Part shown: piece by piece, positions 8,810 to 19,413 of the stretch
Position numbering within the stretch: position 1 is the first letter of the stretch
Layout: every line of letters begins with the position of its first letter
Source: Prauserella rugosa
Lineage (GTDB): Bacteria > Actinomycetota > Actinomycetes > Mycobacteriales > Pseudonocardiaceae
Assembly: GCF_000719975.1 (NCBI RefSeq)
Contig: NZ_JOIJ01000004.1
Coordinates: 62,001-126,000, forward strand
Length of the DNA: 64,000 nucleotides
Direction: 5' to 3'
Translations under genes and position numbers: made by a program
Notes under the pieces: model-generated
The model's database searches: none
Told to the model about the DNA's origin: nothing
What the model saw: only the letters and a program-made list of their open reading frames with translations

Positions 8810-9309
8810 GCCTCGTCGGCCTTCTTCTCGCCCTCGGCCTCCGGCGCGGCGGAAGCCTCGGCCGACTCGGTGGCCTCGGCGGTCTCCTCCGCGGGCTTGT
8901 CAGCCTTGTCGGCCTTCTTGCCACCGCTCTTCTTCTTCGGGGTGACGGCCTCGACGGAGGGCTCCTCGTTCGCGGCGGCGAGCGCCTCGTTGAACAGCTC
9001 CTGCTTGGTCTTCTTCTCCGGGCGCGGCTTCAGCGTGCCCTCGGCACCGGGCAGGCCCTTGTGCTTCTGCCAGTCACCGGTGATCTCGAGGATGCGCTGC
9101 ACCGGCTCGGTGGGCAGTGCGCCGACGCCCAGCCAGTACTGGGCGCGCTCGGAGTCGACCTCGATGAAGCTCGGCTCTTCCTTGGGGTGGTACTTGCCGA
9201 TCGTCTCGATGGCCTTGCCATCCCGGCGGGTGCGCGCGTCCGCGACGATGATGCGGTAGTACGGCGCGCGGATCTTGCCCAGGCGCTGCAGCTTGATCTT
9301 GACGGCCAC
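8806..9309 (-). CDS. rpsP: 30S ribosomal protein S16 with long Lys/Ala/Glu tail
   Basis: Small-subunit protein S16. GTG at 9309 gives [20 protein letters not shown], the family N-terminus; the frame stays open upstream without conserved sequence. The 167-aa product is about twice the typical S16 length. The core ends near [17 protein letters not shown], and the remaining ~65 residues are a charged low-complexity tail ([20 protein letters not shown], then Glu/Ala-rich). Such tails are usual in actinobacterial S16. First gene of the rpsP-khpA-rimM-trmD operon. Confidence 0.96.
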   Translation of the reverse strand: MAVKIKLQRLGKIRAPYYRIIVADARTRRDGKAIETIGKYHPKEEPSFIEVDSERAQYWLGVGALPTEPVQRILEITGDWQKHKGLPGAEGTLKPRPEKKTKQELFNEALAAANEEPSVEAVTPKKKSGGKKADKADKPAEETAEATESAEASAAPEAEGEKKADEA

Positions 9310-9403
9310 GGGTGTGGGTACTCCTGTCGTGTTCGCTTGCTCGGTTCGTAGGCACCACCCCGAGTGGGGAGCGGATCGGCGATGCCCCGCAGGTCTGTGG
9401 TCT

Positions 9404-9438
9404 CGCTCCGAACGCGGTGAGAGGGCCCGTTCGGAGCG
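9404..9438 (-). promoter_or_regulatory. Perfect stem-loop in the rpsP upstream region
   Basis: Inverted repeat with 11-bp perfect arms (CGCTCCGAACG at 9404-9414, CGTTCGGAGCG at 9428-9438) and a 13-nt loop, about 95-130 bases upstream of rpsP. The 293-bp gap 9310-9602 holds no convincing gene. It must contain the rpsP promoter (minus) and the promoter of the permease gene (plus). The hairpin could be a leader element or a protein-binding palindrome; neither is demonstrated. Confidence 0.5.
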
Positions 9439-9602
9439 GGCAAGCTCCCATTTTGCCAGAGCGATTTCGCTCACCCGCGCCGGGCTCCCCTACCCGGCCG
9501 TCTTCGGCACCGGAGAACACTGCGGTCCGGACCCCGGGCACTCCGGAGCGTCCGCGGCCCGAACCGGGTCGTGCGCACTGGCTGTCGTGGAAAGGATCGC
9601 AC

Positions 9603-10370
9603 GTGGACGTCGGCACGCTCGCCCTGCTCGCCGGAGCCGGTGTCGCCGCGGGGCTGGCGTCGTCGATCGCCGGGTTGGCCTCGCTGTTCAGCTATCCGGC
9701 TCTGCTGGCAGCCGGCCTGCCGCCGCTGACGGCCAACATGACGAACACGGTGGCGATGCTGGCCACGACCGTCGGCGCGGCGGGCGGGTCGCGACGGGAA
9801 CTGCGGGGCCAGGGCCGCAGGCTCGTGCGGATCATCGCCGCGGCGGTGGTCGGCGGCTCGGCCGGTGCGGCCCTGCTGCTGACGACCCCGGCCGACACAT
9901 TCGAACTCGTCGTGCCGTGGCTCATCGCGCTGGGCTCGATGCTGCTGCTCCTGCGGGACCGGTTGCGGCAGGCCGCGGACATCCGCGCCGCCCGGAAGGG
10001 CAAGGAGCGCAAGCCCGGCAGGGGATTCGTCGCCGCGTTCCTCGCGGTGACGGTCTACTCGGGGTACTTCGGTGCGGGTTCGGGGATCATGATGCTCGCC
10101 GTCCTGTCGGTGTCCCTACCCGATGCGCTGCCGGTGTCGAACGCGTTGAAGAACGTCGCCACGGGCGCGGCGAACGGCACGGCGGCGATCGCGTTCGCCC
10201 TGTTCGCCCCGGTCAGTTGGCCTGCCGCGGTGTCACTGGCCGCGGGCTCGTTCGTCGGCGCCTGGATCGGGCCGATCATCGTGCGCAGGCTTCCCGAACG
10301 GCCGTTGCGGATCGCGATCGCACTGGCCGGTCTGGGACTGGCTGCGCACCTGTTCGTGCAGGCCCTGTAG
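9603..10370 (+). CDS. TSUP (TauE/SafE) family membrane permease
   Basis: A 255-aa integral membrane protein of the TSUP family (sulfite, sulfonate or organoanion export/import). It shows the two-repeat architecture: GVAAGLASSIAGLASLFSYP in the first half and GYFGAGSGIMML in the second, with about seven to eight hydrophobic helices and a basic cytoplasmic loop (RAARKGKERKPGRG) between halves. GTG at 9603 is preceded by AAGGA at suitable spacing and gives MDVGTLALLAGAGVAAG. It stands alone, convergent with the CPBP protease gene. The substrate cannot be predicted. Confidence 0.9.
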   Translation: MDVGTLALLAGAGVAAGLASSIAGLASLFSYPALLAAGLPPLTANMTNTVAMLATTVGAAGGSRRELRGQGRRLVRIIAAAVVGGSAGAALLLTTPADTFELVVPWLIALGSMLLLLRDRLRQAADIRAARKGKERKPGRGFVAAFLAVTVYSGYFGAGSGIMMLAVLSVSLPDALPVSNALKNVATGAANGTAAIAFALFAPVSWPAAVSLAAGSFVGAWIGPIIVRRLPERPLRIAIALAGLGLAAHLFVQAL

Positions 10371-10408
10371 ACCCTGCCCGCCCGGTCACTCCGAGCACGC
10401 CCACGTGC

Positions 10409-11230
10409 TCACGCCTCGGCGATCCCCAGCGCGGTGAGCAGGATGGCCACGGCAGGCAGGAAGTTGTTCATCTGGTGGGCCACGATGCTGCCGAGCAGTC
10501 GTCCCGTGATCAGCCTGGCCAGCCCGATGGGCACGGAGATCAGCAACAGCAGCGACGTGCGCAGCGGTTCGAGGTGGCTGACGGCGAACACCGCGGTCGA
10601 GAGGGCGAAAGCCGCGATGCGGCCCCATTTCTCCTTGCGCCACTCCAGCCGTTCCGTGGCACTCCACAGCAGCCCGCGGTAGATGACCTCCTCGCAGATC
10701 GGGCCGAGGAGCCACAGGTACAGGAACATCACGACCGCGGCCTGCACCGACATCGGCTTGTCCTCGACGAGCGCGCTGATCGCCGACCTGGCGTTGCGCT
10801 CCCCCACGATCTCCGTCCACACCCACGCGCCGACGCTGGTGAGTACGAGGCCCACCATGCCGAGCTTCAGGCCCAGTTTGACGTCGTCCCAGCGCCAGGA
10901 CAGGTTCAGGTCGGCCAACGGACCGTTGCCGCGGACCTTCGTGATCACGAGCGCGGTGCTCGCGGCGATCAGCGTGGGCATGATCGTGCCGATCAGCACG
11001 TTGCGCACCGACACGTCCTCGCCGGGGCCGCTGCTGCGGCTGAGGATCGCTCCGATCAGGGCGGCCGAGGCGAGCAGGACGAACTCGACGAGCAGGAACG
11101 CGCCGAATCCCCAGCGCGGTGGTGGCAGCGAGGCCGAGCGAGGTGCACCGGCGACACCGGGCGAATCGGACGAGGTCTCCGACGACGATCCTTCCGACGG
11201 CACCGCGTCACCCGGATCCGGTGCCGTCAC
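10409..11230 (-). CDS. CPBP family intramembrane glutamic endopeptidase
   Basis: Integral membrane protease-like protein of the CPBP (CAAX protease and bacteriocin-processing, Abi) family. The 273-aa product has a Ser/Asp-rich cytoplasmic N-terminus (~40 aa) and several hydrophobic helices. All three family motifs are present: EEVIYRG (EExxxR), FAVSH (FxxxH) and HQMNN (HxxxN), so it is probably catalytically competent. The substrate is unknown. It lies 95 bases downstream of the amidohydrolase gene on the same strand and ends convergently with the TSUP gene. Confidence 0.9.
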   Translation of the reverse strand: MTAPDPGDAVPSEGSSSETSSDSPGVAGAPRSASLPPPRWGFGAFLLVEFVLLASAALIGAILSRSSGPGEDVSVRNVLIGTIMPTLIAASTALVITKVRGNGPLADLNLSWRWDDVKLGLKLGMVGLVLTSVGAWVWTEIVGERNARSAISALVEDKPMSVQAAVVMFLYLWLLGPICEEVIYRGLLWSATERLEWRKEKWGRIAAFALSTAVFAVSHLEPLRTSLLLLISVPIGLARLITGRLLGSIVAHQMNNFLPAVAILLTALGIAEA

Positions 11231-11325
11231 GCTGGTCCTCCCCGGGGTTCTCCTCGACGGGTTCTCCTCGACAACGCCGCGAGCCTACTGTGCGCATCCA
11301 CGCGATCACAGCCCGGCGGTGGCCG

Positions 11326-12390
11326 TCAGCGCACGAGGCGACCGCGAAGAACGATGTGCTGGGGAGCGGAGAGGACGTCGACGTCCTCACGAGGATCGGT
11401 GTCGTACACGAGCAGGTCGGCGTGCCCACCGTCGACGACGCCGTCGTAGCCGAGCCACGCGCGCGCCGCCCAGGACGCCGCGCCGATCGCCCGCTCGGCG
11501 GGCATTCCCGCACGGTGCAGGGCCGAAACCTCGTCGGGCAACCGACCGTGCGCGACCATGCCGCCTGCGTCACTGCCCGCGTAGATGTCGACACCCGCGT
11601 CGATGGCCTGGCCGATCATGTCGCCGACCCCCGCGTGCAACGCGCGCATGTGGGCGGCGTACGTCGGATACTTGGCCGCCTGGTCGGCGATACCGGGGAA
11701 GTTCTCGATGTTGATCAGCGTCGGCACGAGCGCGGTGCCCTGCCGTGCCATGCGGTCGAGGAGCTCGCGGTCCAGCCCGGTGCCGTGCTCGATGCAGTCG
11801 ATGCCCGCGTCGACGAGCCCGGGCAGAGCGTCCTCGCCGAACACGTGCGCGGTCACCCGAGCGCCCGCGTCGTGCGCCACCTTGATCGCCTCGGCGACGA
11901 CGTCGTCGGGCCACAGCGGCGCCAGGTCACCGACCCCGCGGTCGATCCAGTCGCCGACGAGTTTGACCCAGCCGTCACCCGCGACGGCCTGTTCGGCGAC
12001 GGCGTCGGGCAGCTGGTCCGGGTGGTCGAGGTCGATGCCGAGCTTGGGGATGTAGCGCTTGGGCAACGCGATGTGCCTGCCACTACGGATGATCCGCGGC
12101 AGCTCGACGCGCTCCTGCAGGGGCCGGATGTCGATCGGCACACCGCAGTCGCGGATCAGCAGGGTGCCCGCGTCGCGGTCGGCCGTGGCCTGGGCCGCAG
12201 CCTCGTCGAGGGTCACCGCGCCGTCGACGCCGATCCCGGGGTGGCAGTGCGCATCCACCAGGCCGGGCAGGACGAACGCACCGTCGAGTGTCGTCGCACC
12301 GTCGACCGGGGTCAGCGAGATCCGGTCGCCGTCGGTCCAAACGTCCTGCTCACGACCGTCGGGCAGGACCACACCGCGGATGTGGAACAT
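11326..12390 (-). CDS. Amidohydrolase family metal-dependent hydrolase
   Basis: A 354-aa TIM-barrel amidohydrolase. The metal-binding HxH is in LPGLVDAHCHPGIGVDG; further ligand candidates are His in GARVTAHVFGE and CIEHGTGLD, and the Asp in YAGSDAGGM. A C-terminal GHADLLVYDTDPREDVDVL is typical of imidazolonepropionase-like amidohydrolases acting on cyclic amides or peptides. It starts 3 bases from the ffh stop on the same strand and probably shares its transcript. The substrate is not predictable; unlike the purine-island amidohydrolases it has no pathway context. Confidence 0.88.
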   Translation of the reverse strand: MFHIRGVVLPDGREQDVWTDGDRISLTPVDGATTLDGAFVLPGLVDAHCHPGIGVDGAVTLDEAAAQATADRDAGTLLIRDCGVPIDIRPLQERVELPRIIRSGRHIALPKRYIPKLGIDLDHPDQLPDAVAEQAVAGDGWVKLVGDWIDRGVGDLAPLWPDDVVAEAIKVAHDAGARVTAHVFGEDALPGLVDAGIDCIEHGTGLDRELLDRMARQGTALVPTLINIENFPGIADQAAKYPTYAAHMRALHAGVGDMIGQAIDAGVDIYAGSDAGGMVAHGRLPDEVSALHRAGMPAERAIGAASWAARAWLGYDGVVDGGHADLLVYDTDPREDVDVLSAPQHIVLRGRLVR

Positions 12391-12393
12391 GGC

Positions 12394-13941
12394 TCACTTG
12401 TTCTTCGGCAGCTTGAGCTTCGACGGGTCGAAACCGGGCGGGAGGTCGTTGAGGCCACCGCCGAGCTGCGACAGGTCCGGGGTGCCGCCCCCGCCGGACA
12501 TGCCGCCCGGCATGCCACCGGGCAGTCCACCGGGAAAGCCGCCGGGCATCTTCTGCTTCGGGGCCTTGTTCTTGCCCTTCTTGCCCTTGCGGCCCTTCTT
12601 CTGCTTCTTCGTGGCGCTGCCGCCGCCTCCGCCGAAGCCGAACCGGCCCGCCATCTGCTGCATCATCTTGCGGGCCTCGAAGAACCGGTTCACCAGGTCG
12701 TTGACCTCGCGCACCTTGACGCCGGAACCGTTGGCGATGCGCTGGCGCCGCGAGGCGTTGATGATCTTCGGGTTCTCGCGCTCCGCGGGCGTCATGCCGC
12801 GGATGATCGCCTGCAGCCGGTCGAGCTGGGCGTCGTCGACCTGCGCGAGCTGGTCCTTCATCTGCCCCGCGCCGGGGAGCATGCCGAGGAGGTTGCCGAT
12901 GGGGCCCATCTTGCGGACGGCCTGCATTTGCTCGAGGAAGTCCTCGAGTGTCATGTCGCCGGTGCCCAGCTTGGAGGCGGCCTGCTCGGCCTTCTCCTGG
13001 TCGAACGCCTGCTCGGCCTGCTCGATCAGCGTGAGCATGTCGCCCATGCCGAGGATGCGGCTGGCCATGCGGTCAGGGTGGAAGACGTCGAAGTCCTCCA
13101 GCTTCTCCCCGTTGGAGGCGAACAGGATCGGCTCGCCCGTCACCTGCCGCACCGACAGCGCGGCACCACCGCGGGCGTCACCGTCGAGCTTGGTGAGCAC
13201 GACACCGGTGAACCCGACGCCGTCGCGGAACGCCTCGGCCGTGGTCACCGCGTCCTGACCGATCATCGCGTCGACGACGAACAGCGTCTCGTCGGGCTGG
13301 ACCGCGTCCCGGATGTCCGCGGCCTGCTGCATCAGCTCCTCGTCGACACCGAGCCGTCCGGCGGTGTCGACGACGACCACGTCGTGCTGCGCGTGCCGCG
13401 CCTCCTCGATGCTGCGCTTGGCGACGTCGACCGGGTCGCCGACGCCGTTGCCAGGCTCCGGGGCGAAGGTCGTGACGCCTGCGCGCTCACCGACCACCTG
13501 CAGCTGCGTCACCGCGTTCGGGCGCTGCAGGTCGCACGCGACGAGCATCGGGGCGTGGCCCTGCTTCTTCAGCCACATCGCGAGCTTGCCGGCGAGGGTC
13601 GTCTTACCGGCACCCTGCAGACCGGCCAGCATGATCACGGTCGGCGGGTTCTTGGCGAGGTTCACGCGCCGGGTCTCGCCGCCGAGGATGCCGATGAGCT
13701 CCTCGTTGACGATCTTGATGACCTGCTGGGCCGGGTTCAGCGCCTCGGAGACCTCCGCGCCCTTGGCGCGCTCCTTGACCTGCTTGATGAACTCGCGCAC
13801 GACCGGCAGCGCGACGTCGGCCTCCAGCAGCGCGATGCGGATCTCGCGCGCGGTGGCGTCGATGTCGGCGTCGGAGAGTTTGCCCTTGCCTCGCAGGTTC
13901 TGCAGGACCGATGTGAGCCGATCCGAGAGGGTGTCGAACAC
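12394..13941 (-). CDS. ffh: Signal recognition particle protein Ffh
   Basis: GTPase subunit of SRP that delivers membrane-protein ribosomes to FtsY. GTG at 13941 gives MFDTLSDRLTSVLQNLRGKG, the family start; the frame runs open upstream without homology. The 515-aa protein has the N domain, then G domain boxes GLQGAGKTTLAGKLA, DTAGRLGVDEELM and TKLDGDARGG, and a Met-rich M domain (DFLEQMQAVRKMGPIGNLLG, SRRQRIANGSG). The C-terminus is Gly/Met/Lys-rich (GGLPGGMPGGMSGGGG). Its partner FtsY is encoded at 48991-50508. Confidence 0.97.
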   Translation of the reverse strand: MFDTLSDRLTSVLQNLRGKGKLSDADIDATAREIRIALLEADVALPVVREFIKQVKERAKGAEVSEALNPAQQVIKIVNEELIGILGGETRRVNLAKNPPTVIMLAGLQGAGKTTLAGKLAMWLKKQGHAPMLVACDLQRPNAVTQLQVVGERAGVTTFAPEPGNGVGDPVDVAKRSIEEARHAQHDVVVVDTAGRLGVDEELMQQAADIRDAVQPDETLFVVDAMIGQDAVTTAEAFRDGVGFTGVVLTKLDGDARGGAALSVRQVTGEPILFASNGEKLEDFDVFHPDRMASRILGMGDMLTLIEQAEQAFDQEKAEQAASKLGTGDMTLEDFLEQMQAVRKMGPIGNLLGMLPGAGQMKDQLAQVDDAQLDRLQAIIRGMTPAERENPKIINASRRQRIANGSGVKVREVNDLVNRFFEARKMMQQMAGRFGFGGGGGSATKKQKKGRKGKKGKNKAPKQKMPGGFPGGLPGGMPGGMSGGGGTPDLSQLGGGLNDLPPGFDPSKLKLPKNK

Positions 13942-14029
13942 GGGGTGCACGCTCCAGCAGGTCGTCGTTCCTGGCGCCGGCTCATCGCGCCGACGACGTC
14001 CCAGGGTACTGGCCGCGGATGGTCGAGGG

Positions 14030-14080
14030 GCCGCCCGGCCGGTCTGTCCCCCACAGATCCCCCTCGTCCGGCCGGGCGGC
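14030..14080. other. Nested stem-loop in the glnD-ffh gap
   Basis: The 363-bp gap 13942-14304 between ffh and glnD has no convincing gene. It contains a perfect 13-bp inverted repeat (GCCGCCCGGCCGG at 14030-14042, CCGGCCGGGCGGC at 14068-14080) enclosing a second perfect hairpin (TCTGT-CCCCC-ACAGA, 14043-14057). No T-tract follows on the minus strand. It could terminate glnD read-through without a U-tract or act in the ffh leader; the start of ffh is 89 bases away. Confidence 0.55.
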
Positions 14081-14304
14081 GTCTCTTCCCGGCCGTGAGC
14101 GCCCAGGTCGGCCTGTTCGCCAGACCCCCAGCACCAGGCGAACCCCACCGAACGGGAGCTCACGTCCGAGCTGTGTGTCAGCATGCCGTCCGAGGGGCAT
14201 CGCCCGGCAGCGTGAAGACACCGCAATCGGGCTGAGTAGGGCTACTCACGTGGTGGTGGGTAAACCTCCGTCTCCTATGTCTCGTCGAACCCGTGCCACC
14301 AGCC

Positions 14305-16650
14305 TCACGCCGAGGCCGCCGACAGCACCGCCTGCTCGACCCGCCTGCGCCACGCGAGGTCGTCCACGTCGGCGGCTCCTGCGACGCCGGAACGCGGCGT
14401 GACGGCGAACGAGTCGACGACCCGGTCGCCGAGCGTGGCGACCTTCGCCCACCGCACGTCCGCGTCGCAGCGGCGCAGCGCTCCCGCCACCCGGTACAGC
14501 AGGCCGATCCGATCCACGGCCCGCAGCTCGACGACGACGGTGTCCGCACCCGCCGTCTCGTCGTCGAACCACACGACCTTCGGTTCGACCGGCCGCGCCG
14601 TGTGGTGGTAGGCCTGCTCCTTCTCGGCCAGCTTCCTGGCCAGCGCCAGTCCGCCCGCGACCGCGCGTGCGAATTGGTCGCGCAGCAGTGCCGGGTCCGG
14701 CAGGGTGCCGAACCGCGGCGAGGCGGTGAACACCCCGACCCGGCCACCGCCGTGCCCGCGCAGGGTGGCGGTGTGCACCTGGAGCGAGTTGAGCGCGAGC
14801 ACCCCGGCCGCGGGCGTGAGCAGCTCCGCCCCCGCGGGCACCGCGAGCACGACGGTGGCGATCTTGTCGTCGTCGCCGGAGACCGACACCGTCGCCTGTC
14901 CCCTCGTGGTGCGCACGGCTTCCTCGACGAGCGCGGCCTGAGCCTCGTCGGCCGCGGCGGGCTCCTGCGACGACGTACCCGCCAGCAGCTCGCGGGTGCG
15001 CCCGACCAACTCGGCGATCAGTCCCGCCTTCCACCGGGTCCACACCGCGGGCCCGGTGGCGAGTGAGTCCGCCTTGGACAGTGCGTGGAGCAGGTCCAGC
15101 AGTAGCGGGTCCGAGTCGATCGTCTTGGCGACCCGTTCCACCGTCTCCGGTTCGCTGATGTCGCGGCGCGTCGCGGTGTCCGGCAGCAACAGGTGATGCC
15201 GGACCATGCCGGTCACGACCGCGGTGTCGCGTTCGGACAGTCCGATGCGCACGGCCACGTGGTGGGCGATCTTCGCGCCGAGCTCCGAGTGGTCCGCCGC
15301 GCGCCCCTTGCCGATGTCGTGCAGCAACGCACCCAGCAACAGCAGATCCGGACGCGCGACCGTGTCGGTGAGCTTGGCGGCCTCGACACACGTCTGGACG
15401 AGGTGCCGGTCGACCGTCCACACGTGCACGGGCTCACGGGAGGGAAGGTCGCGTACCGCTCCCCATTCGGGCAGCAGACGGGCCCAGAGCCCGGTGCGGT
15501 CGAGCGCCTCGACCGCGTCGACGAGCCCGTCGCCCGCGCCGAGCAACTCGGTCAGTGCGGTGCGGGCCGACTCCGGCCACGGCGCGCGCAGTTCCGGTGC
15601 CGTGTCGGCGAGGGTCCGCAGCGTGCCGTGCGAGACGGGCGCCGAGGTCCGCGCCGACGACGCGGCGACCCGGAGCAACAGCCCGGGATCGCGGGCGGGC
15701 ACGGCGTCGCGCGCCAGTGCGACCTCGTTGCCGTGCAGCACCACACCGTCGTCCAACGGCGTGCGCGAGGGTTTCCTGCCGAACCTGCCCTTCGGCGGGT
15801 CCGCCGAGCGCAACGCCACGTCGACGGCGTAGGCGATCGTCCTTCCCGCACTGGACAGTGCGCGGGCGAGCGTGAACCGGTCGCCGAACTCGAGTTCGGC
15901 CGCGACGACGGCCGCGTCGTCGGCGCCGAGCACGTCCCTGCTGCGCCGGACCGTGCGCCGCAGTTCGGTGCGGACGTCGAGCAGCAGTCCACGTGCCTCG
16001 GCGATCTCGTCCGACCCCCGGTCGGTCACCTGCGCGACCGCGAGTGCGTCGAGCAGGCTCAGGTCGCGCAGTCCGCCGCGGCCGTGTTTCAGGTCCGGTT
16101 CGGACATCTGCGCGATCTCGCCGCTGCGCCGCCAGCGCTCGCGGACGGACTCGAGCAGTTCCGGGACGCGCTTGCGCGCGCCGCGCCGCCACTGGTCCCG
16201 TGCGGCGTCGACGAGCCGGGACGCCAGTTCGGCGTCACCGGCGATGAGCCTGCCGTCGAGCAGGCCCATCGCGGTGCGCAGATCCTCCGAGGCGACCTTG
16301 AGCGCCTCGGCCGGGGTGCGCACCGCGTGGTCCAGGCCGACCCGTGCGTCCCACAGCGGGTACCACAGCGCGTCGGCGATCTCCCCGATGTTCGGATGTC
16401 CATTGTGGATGAGTACGAGGTCGAGGTCGGAGAACGGGGCGAGTTCACGACGGCCAAGGCCGCCGACGGCGACCAGCGCGACGCCGGCAGGCGCGGTGCC
16501 TGCGACGCCGATGCCGGCCGCCGTGGCGGCCTTGTTCAACCAGAACTCGTACAGATCGACCAGGGCGGTCCGCAGTGCCGTGGCACCGAGCCGTCCGTGC
16601 CGACCCTCCAGCAGCCGTTCGGCCGCCTCGACAAGTCCCCCTACGACCAC
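14305..16650 (-). CDS. glnD: [Protein-PII] uridylyltransferase/uridylyl-removing enzyme GlnD
   Basis: Bifunctional nitrogen sensor that nucleotidylates and de-nucleotidylates PII according to glutamine; in actinobacteria the modification is adenylylation. The 781-aa protein starts with a nucleotidyltransferase domain (VAVGGLGRRELAPFSDLDL, about residues 61-79). An HD domain follows (GALLHDIGKGRAADHSELG with AHHVAVRIGL), then two C-terminal ACT domains (one begins near TVVVELRAVDRIGLLYRVAG). It lies 9 bases downstream of glnB in the amtB-glnB-glnD operon. Confidence 0.96.
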   Translation of the reverse strand: MVVGGLVEAAERLLEGRHGRLGATALRTALVDLYEFWLNKAATAAGIGVAGTAPAGVALVAVGGLGRRELAPFSDLDLVLIHNGHPNIGEIADALWYPLWDARVGLDHAVRTPAEALKVASEDLRTAMGLLDGRLIAGDAELASRLVDAARDQWRRGARKRVPELLESVRERWRRSGEIAQMSEPDLKHGRGGLRDLSLLDALAVAQVTDRGSDEIAEARGLLLDVRTELRRTVRRSRDVLGADDAAVVAAELEFGDRFTLARALSSAGRTIAYAVDVALRSADPPKGRFGRKPSRTPLDDGVVLHGNEVALARDAVPARDPGLLLRVAASSARTSAPVSHGTLRTLADTAPELRAPWPESARTALTELLGAGDGLVDAVEALDRTGLWARLLPEWGAVRDLPSREPVHVWTVDRHLVQTCVEAAKLTDTVARPDLLLLGALLHDIGKGRAADHSELGAKIAHHVAVRIGLSERDTAVVTGMVRHHLLLPDTATRRDISEPETVERVAKTIDSDPLLLDLLHALSKADSLATGPAVWTRWKAGLIAELVGRTRELLAGTSSQEPAAADEAQAALVEEAVRTTRGQATVSVSGDDDKIATVVLAVPAGAELLTPAAGVLALNSLQVHTATLRGHGGGRVGVFTASPRFGTLPDPALLRDQFARAVAGGLALARKLAEKEQAYHHTARPVEPKVVWFDDETAGADTVVVELRAVDRIGLLYRVAGALRRCDADVRWAKVATLGDRVVDSFAVTPRSGVAGAADVDDLAWRRRVEQAVLSAASA

Positions 16651-16659
16651 CGCGCGCGC

Positions 16660-18293
<1,634 letters not shown>

Positions 18294-18375
18294 GCTTCTC
18301 CTCCTTCGAGAGGCAGCCGAACTCGCAATTGCGCGTCAGCATCGAGAAGCCGTGTTGCACCGAATGGCTCATCGC

Positions 18376-18412
18376 GTTTCGGGTGCGTGAAGCGATTCGC
18401 GGCCATTGTTAC
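18376..18412 (-). promoter_or_regulatory. Candidate GlnR binding site upstream of amtB
   Basis: On the minus strand, GTAAC (18412-18408) is followed by TTCAC (18391-18387), six bases, then GAAAC (18380-18376). The last pair fits the GlnR half-box pattern gTnAC-n6-GaAAC; the first a-box is one base out of the ideal 22-bp register and its b-box is degenerate. It lies ~83 bases upstream of the amtB start in the 184-bp gap to the divergent methyltransferase gene. amtB-glnK-glnD is a classic GlnR target in actinomycetes. Confidence 0.4.
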
Positions 18413-18477
18413 GTCTGCGTTTCCGCCGAAGGGGGTAGATACGTCCGGTTGCGAAACGTCGTGGTCGAATAACCTGT

Positions 18478-19413
18478 GTGACCTCTCGGAACAGCTCCGC
18501 GCCGCAGTTACCGCCCGCGATCGTGGCGGTGTTGCGTTGCTCCGTGTGCGCGACGCCGCTGCACCCGGAAGGACGGTCGCTGCGGTGCGCTCGGCGGCAC
18601 TCGTTCGACATCGCGAAGCAGGGTTACGTCAATCTGCTGCACGCGAAGGTCGCCGCGGGCACCGCGGACACGAGCGAGATGGTCGCCGCCCGCGCCGAGT
18701 TCCTCGCGACCGGGCACTACGCCCCGCTCGTGACGCTGCTGGCCGAGGCCGCACGGGACGCGCGCGGGCGCGAGGAGACTCCGCTGATCGTCGACGCGGG
18801 CGCGGGCACCGGCTACTACCTCGCCGGCGTGCTCGACGCCGTGGGCGGTGCCGGGCTCGCCCTCGACGTGTCGGCTCCGGCGTTGCGCAGGGCCGCGAGG
18901 ACACATCCACGTCTCGGCGCCGTGGTGTGGAACCTGTGGGAGCCGTGGCCGGTCGCCGACGGGGTCGCCGACGTCGTGCTGAACGTGTTCGCGCCGCGCA
19001 ACGCCGCGGAGTTCCACCGCGTGCTCCGCCCCGGCGGCCTGCTCGTGGTCGCCACTCCGGGACCGCGCCATCTGCACCAGCTCGTCGACACGCTCGGACT
19101 CCTCGACATCGCCGGCGACAAGTCCGAACGGCTCACCGAGGCGCTCGCCGGCCGGTTCGACCACGTCGCCACCCGGTCGACGTCGGAGACCGCGTCGCTG
19201 GACGCCGACGACGTGCGCGCGCTCGTCCTGATGGGGCCGAACGCCCACCACCTGGACCGCGACGGACTCGGCGACCGGCTGCGGAACCTCAGCGGCACCA
19301 TGGAGGTGACGACCGACTTCGACGTGTCGGTCTTCCGCAGGACGGACGGCCGACCGGACGAAACCGCGGGAACCCCAACCACGGGAAGCACAGCCACGGG
19401 GAGGACGTCGTGA
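18478..19413 (+). CDS. RlmA-like 23S rRNA (guanine-N1)-methyltransferase
   Basis: SAM-dependent methyltransferase resembling RlmA(I/II), which methylates G745/G748 in 23S rRNA hairpin 35; RlmA(II) members confer tylosin resistance. The N-terminus has a zinc-ribbon pattern (LRCSVCATPL, LRCARRHSFDIAKQGYVNLL). The Rossmann SAM site is LIVDAGAGTGYYLAGVLDA and the motif IV region ADVVLNVFAPRNAAEFHRVL. The product is 311 aa with a Thr/Gly-rich tail. The GTG start gives MTSRNSSAPQLPPAI. The stop overlaps the next start (GTGA), coupling it to the FhuF-like gene. Confidence 0.87.
   Translation: MTSRNSSAPQLPPAIVAVLRCSVCATPLHPEGRSLRCARRHSFDIAKQGYVNLLHAKVAAGTADTSEMVAARAEFLATGHYAPLVTLLAEAARDARGREETPLIVDAGAGTGYYLAGVLDAVGGAGLALDVSAPALRRAARTHPRLGAVVWNLWEPWPVADGVADVVLNVFAPRNAAEFHRVLRPGGLLVVATPGPRHLHQLVDTLGLLDIAGDKSERLTEALAGRFDHVATRSTSETASLDADDVRALVLMGPNAHHLDRDGLGDRLRNLSGTMEVTTDFDVSVFRRTDGRPDETAGTPTTGSTATGRTS

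Noticed and set aside
11119..14235. Long plus-strand open frame (about 1040 codons) antisense to the amidohydrolase and ffh
   Set aside because: High-GC mirror of conserved genes; no own domain, and the real products on the minus strand are unmistakable.
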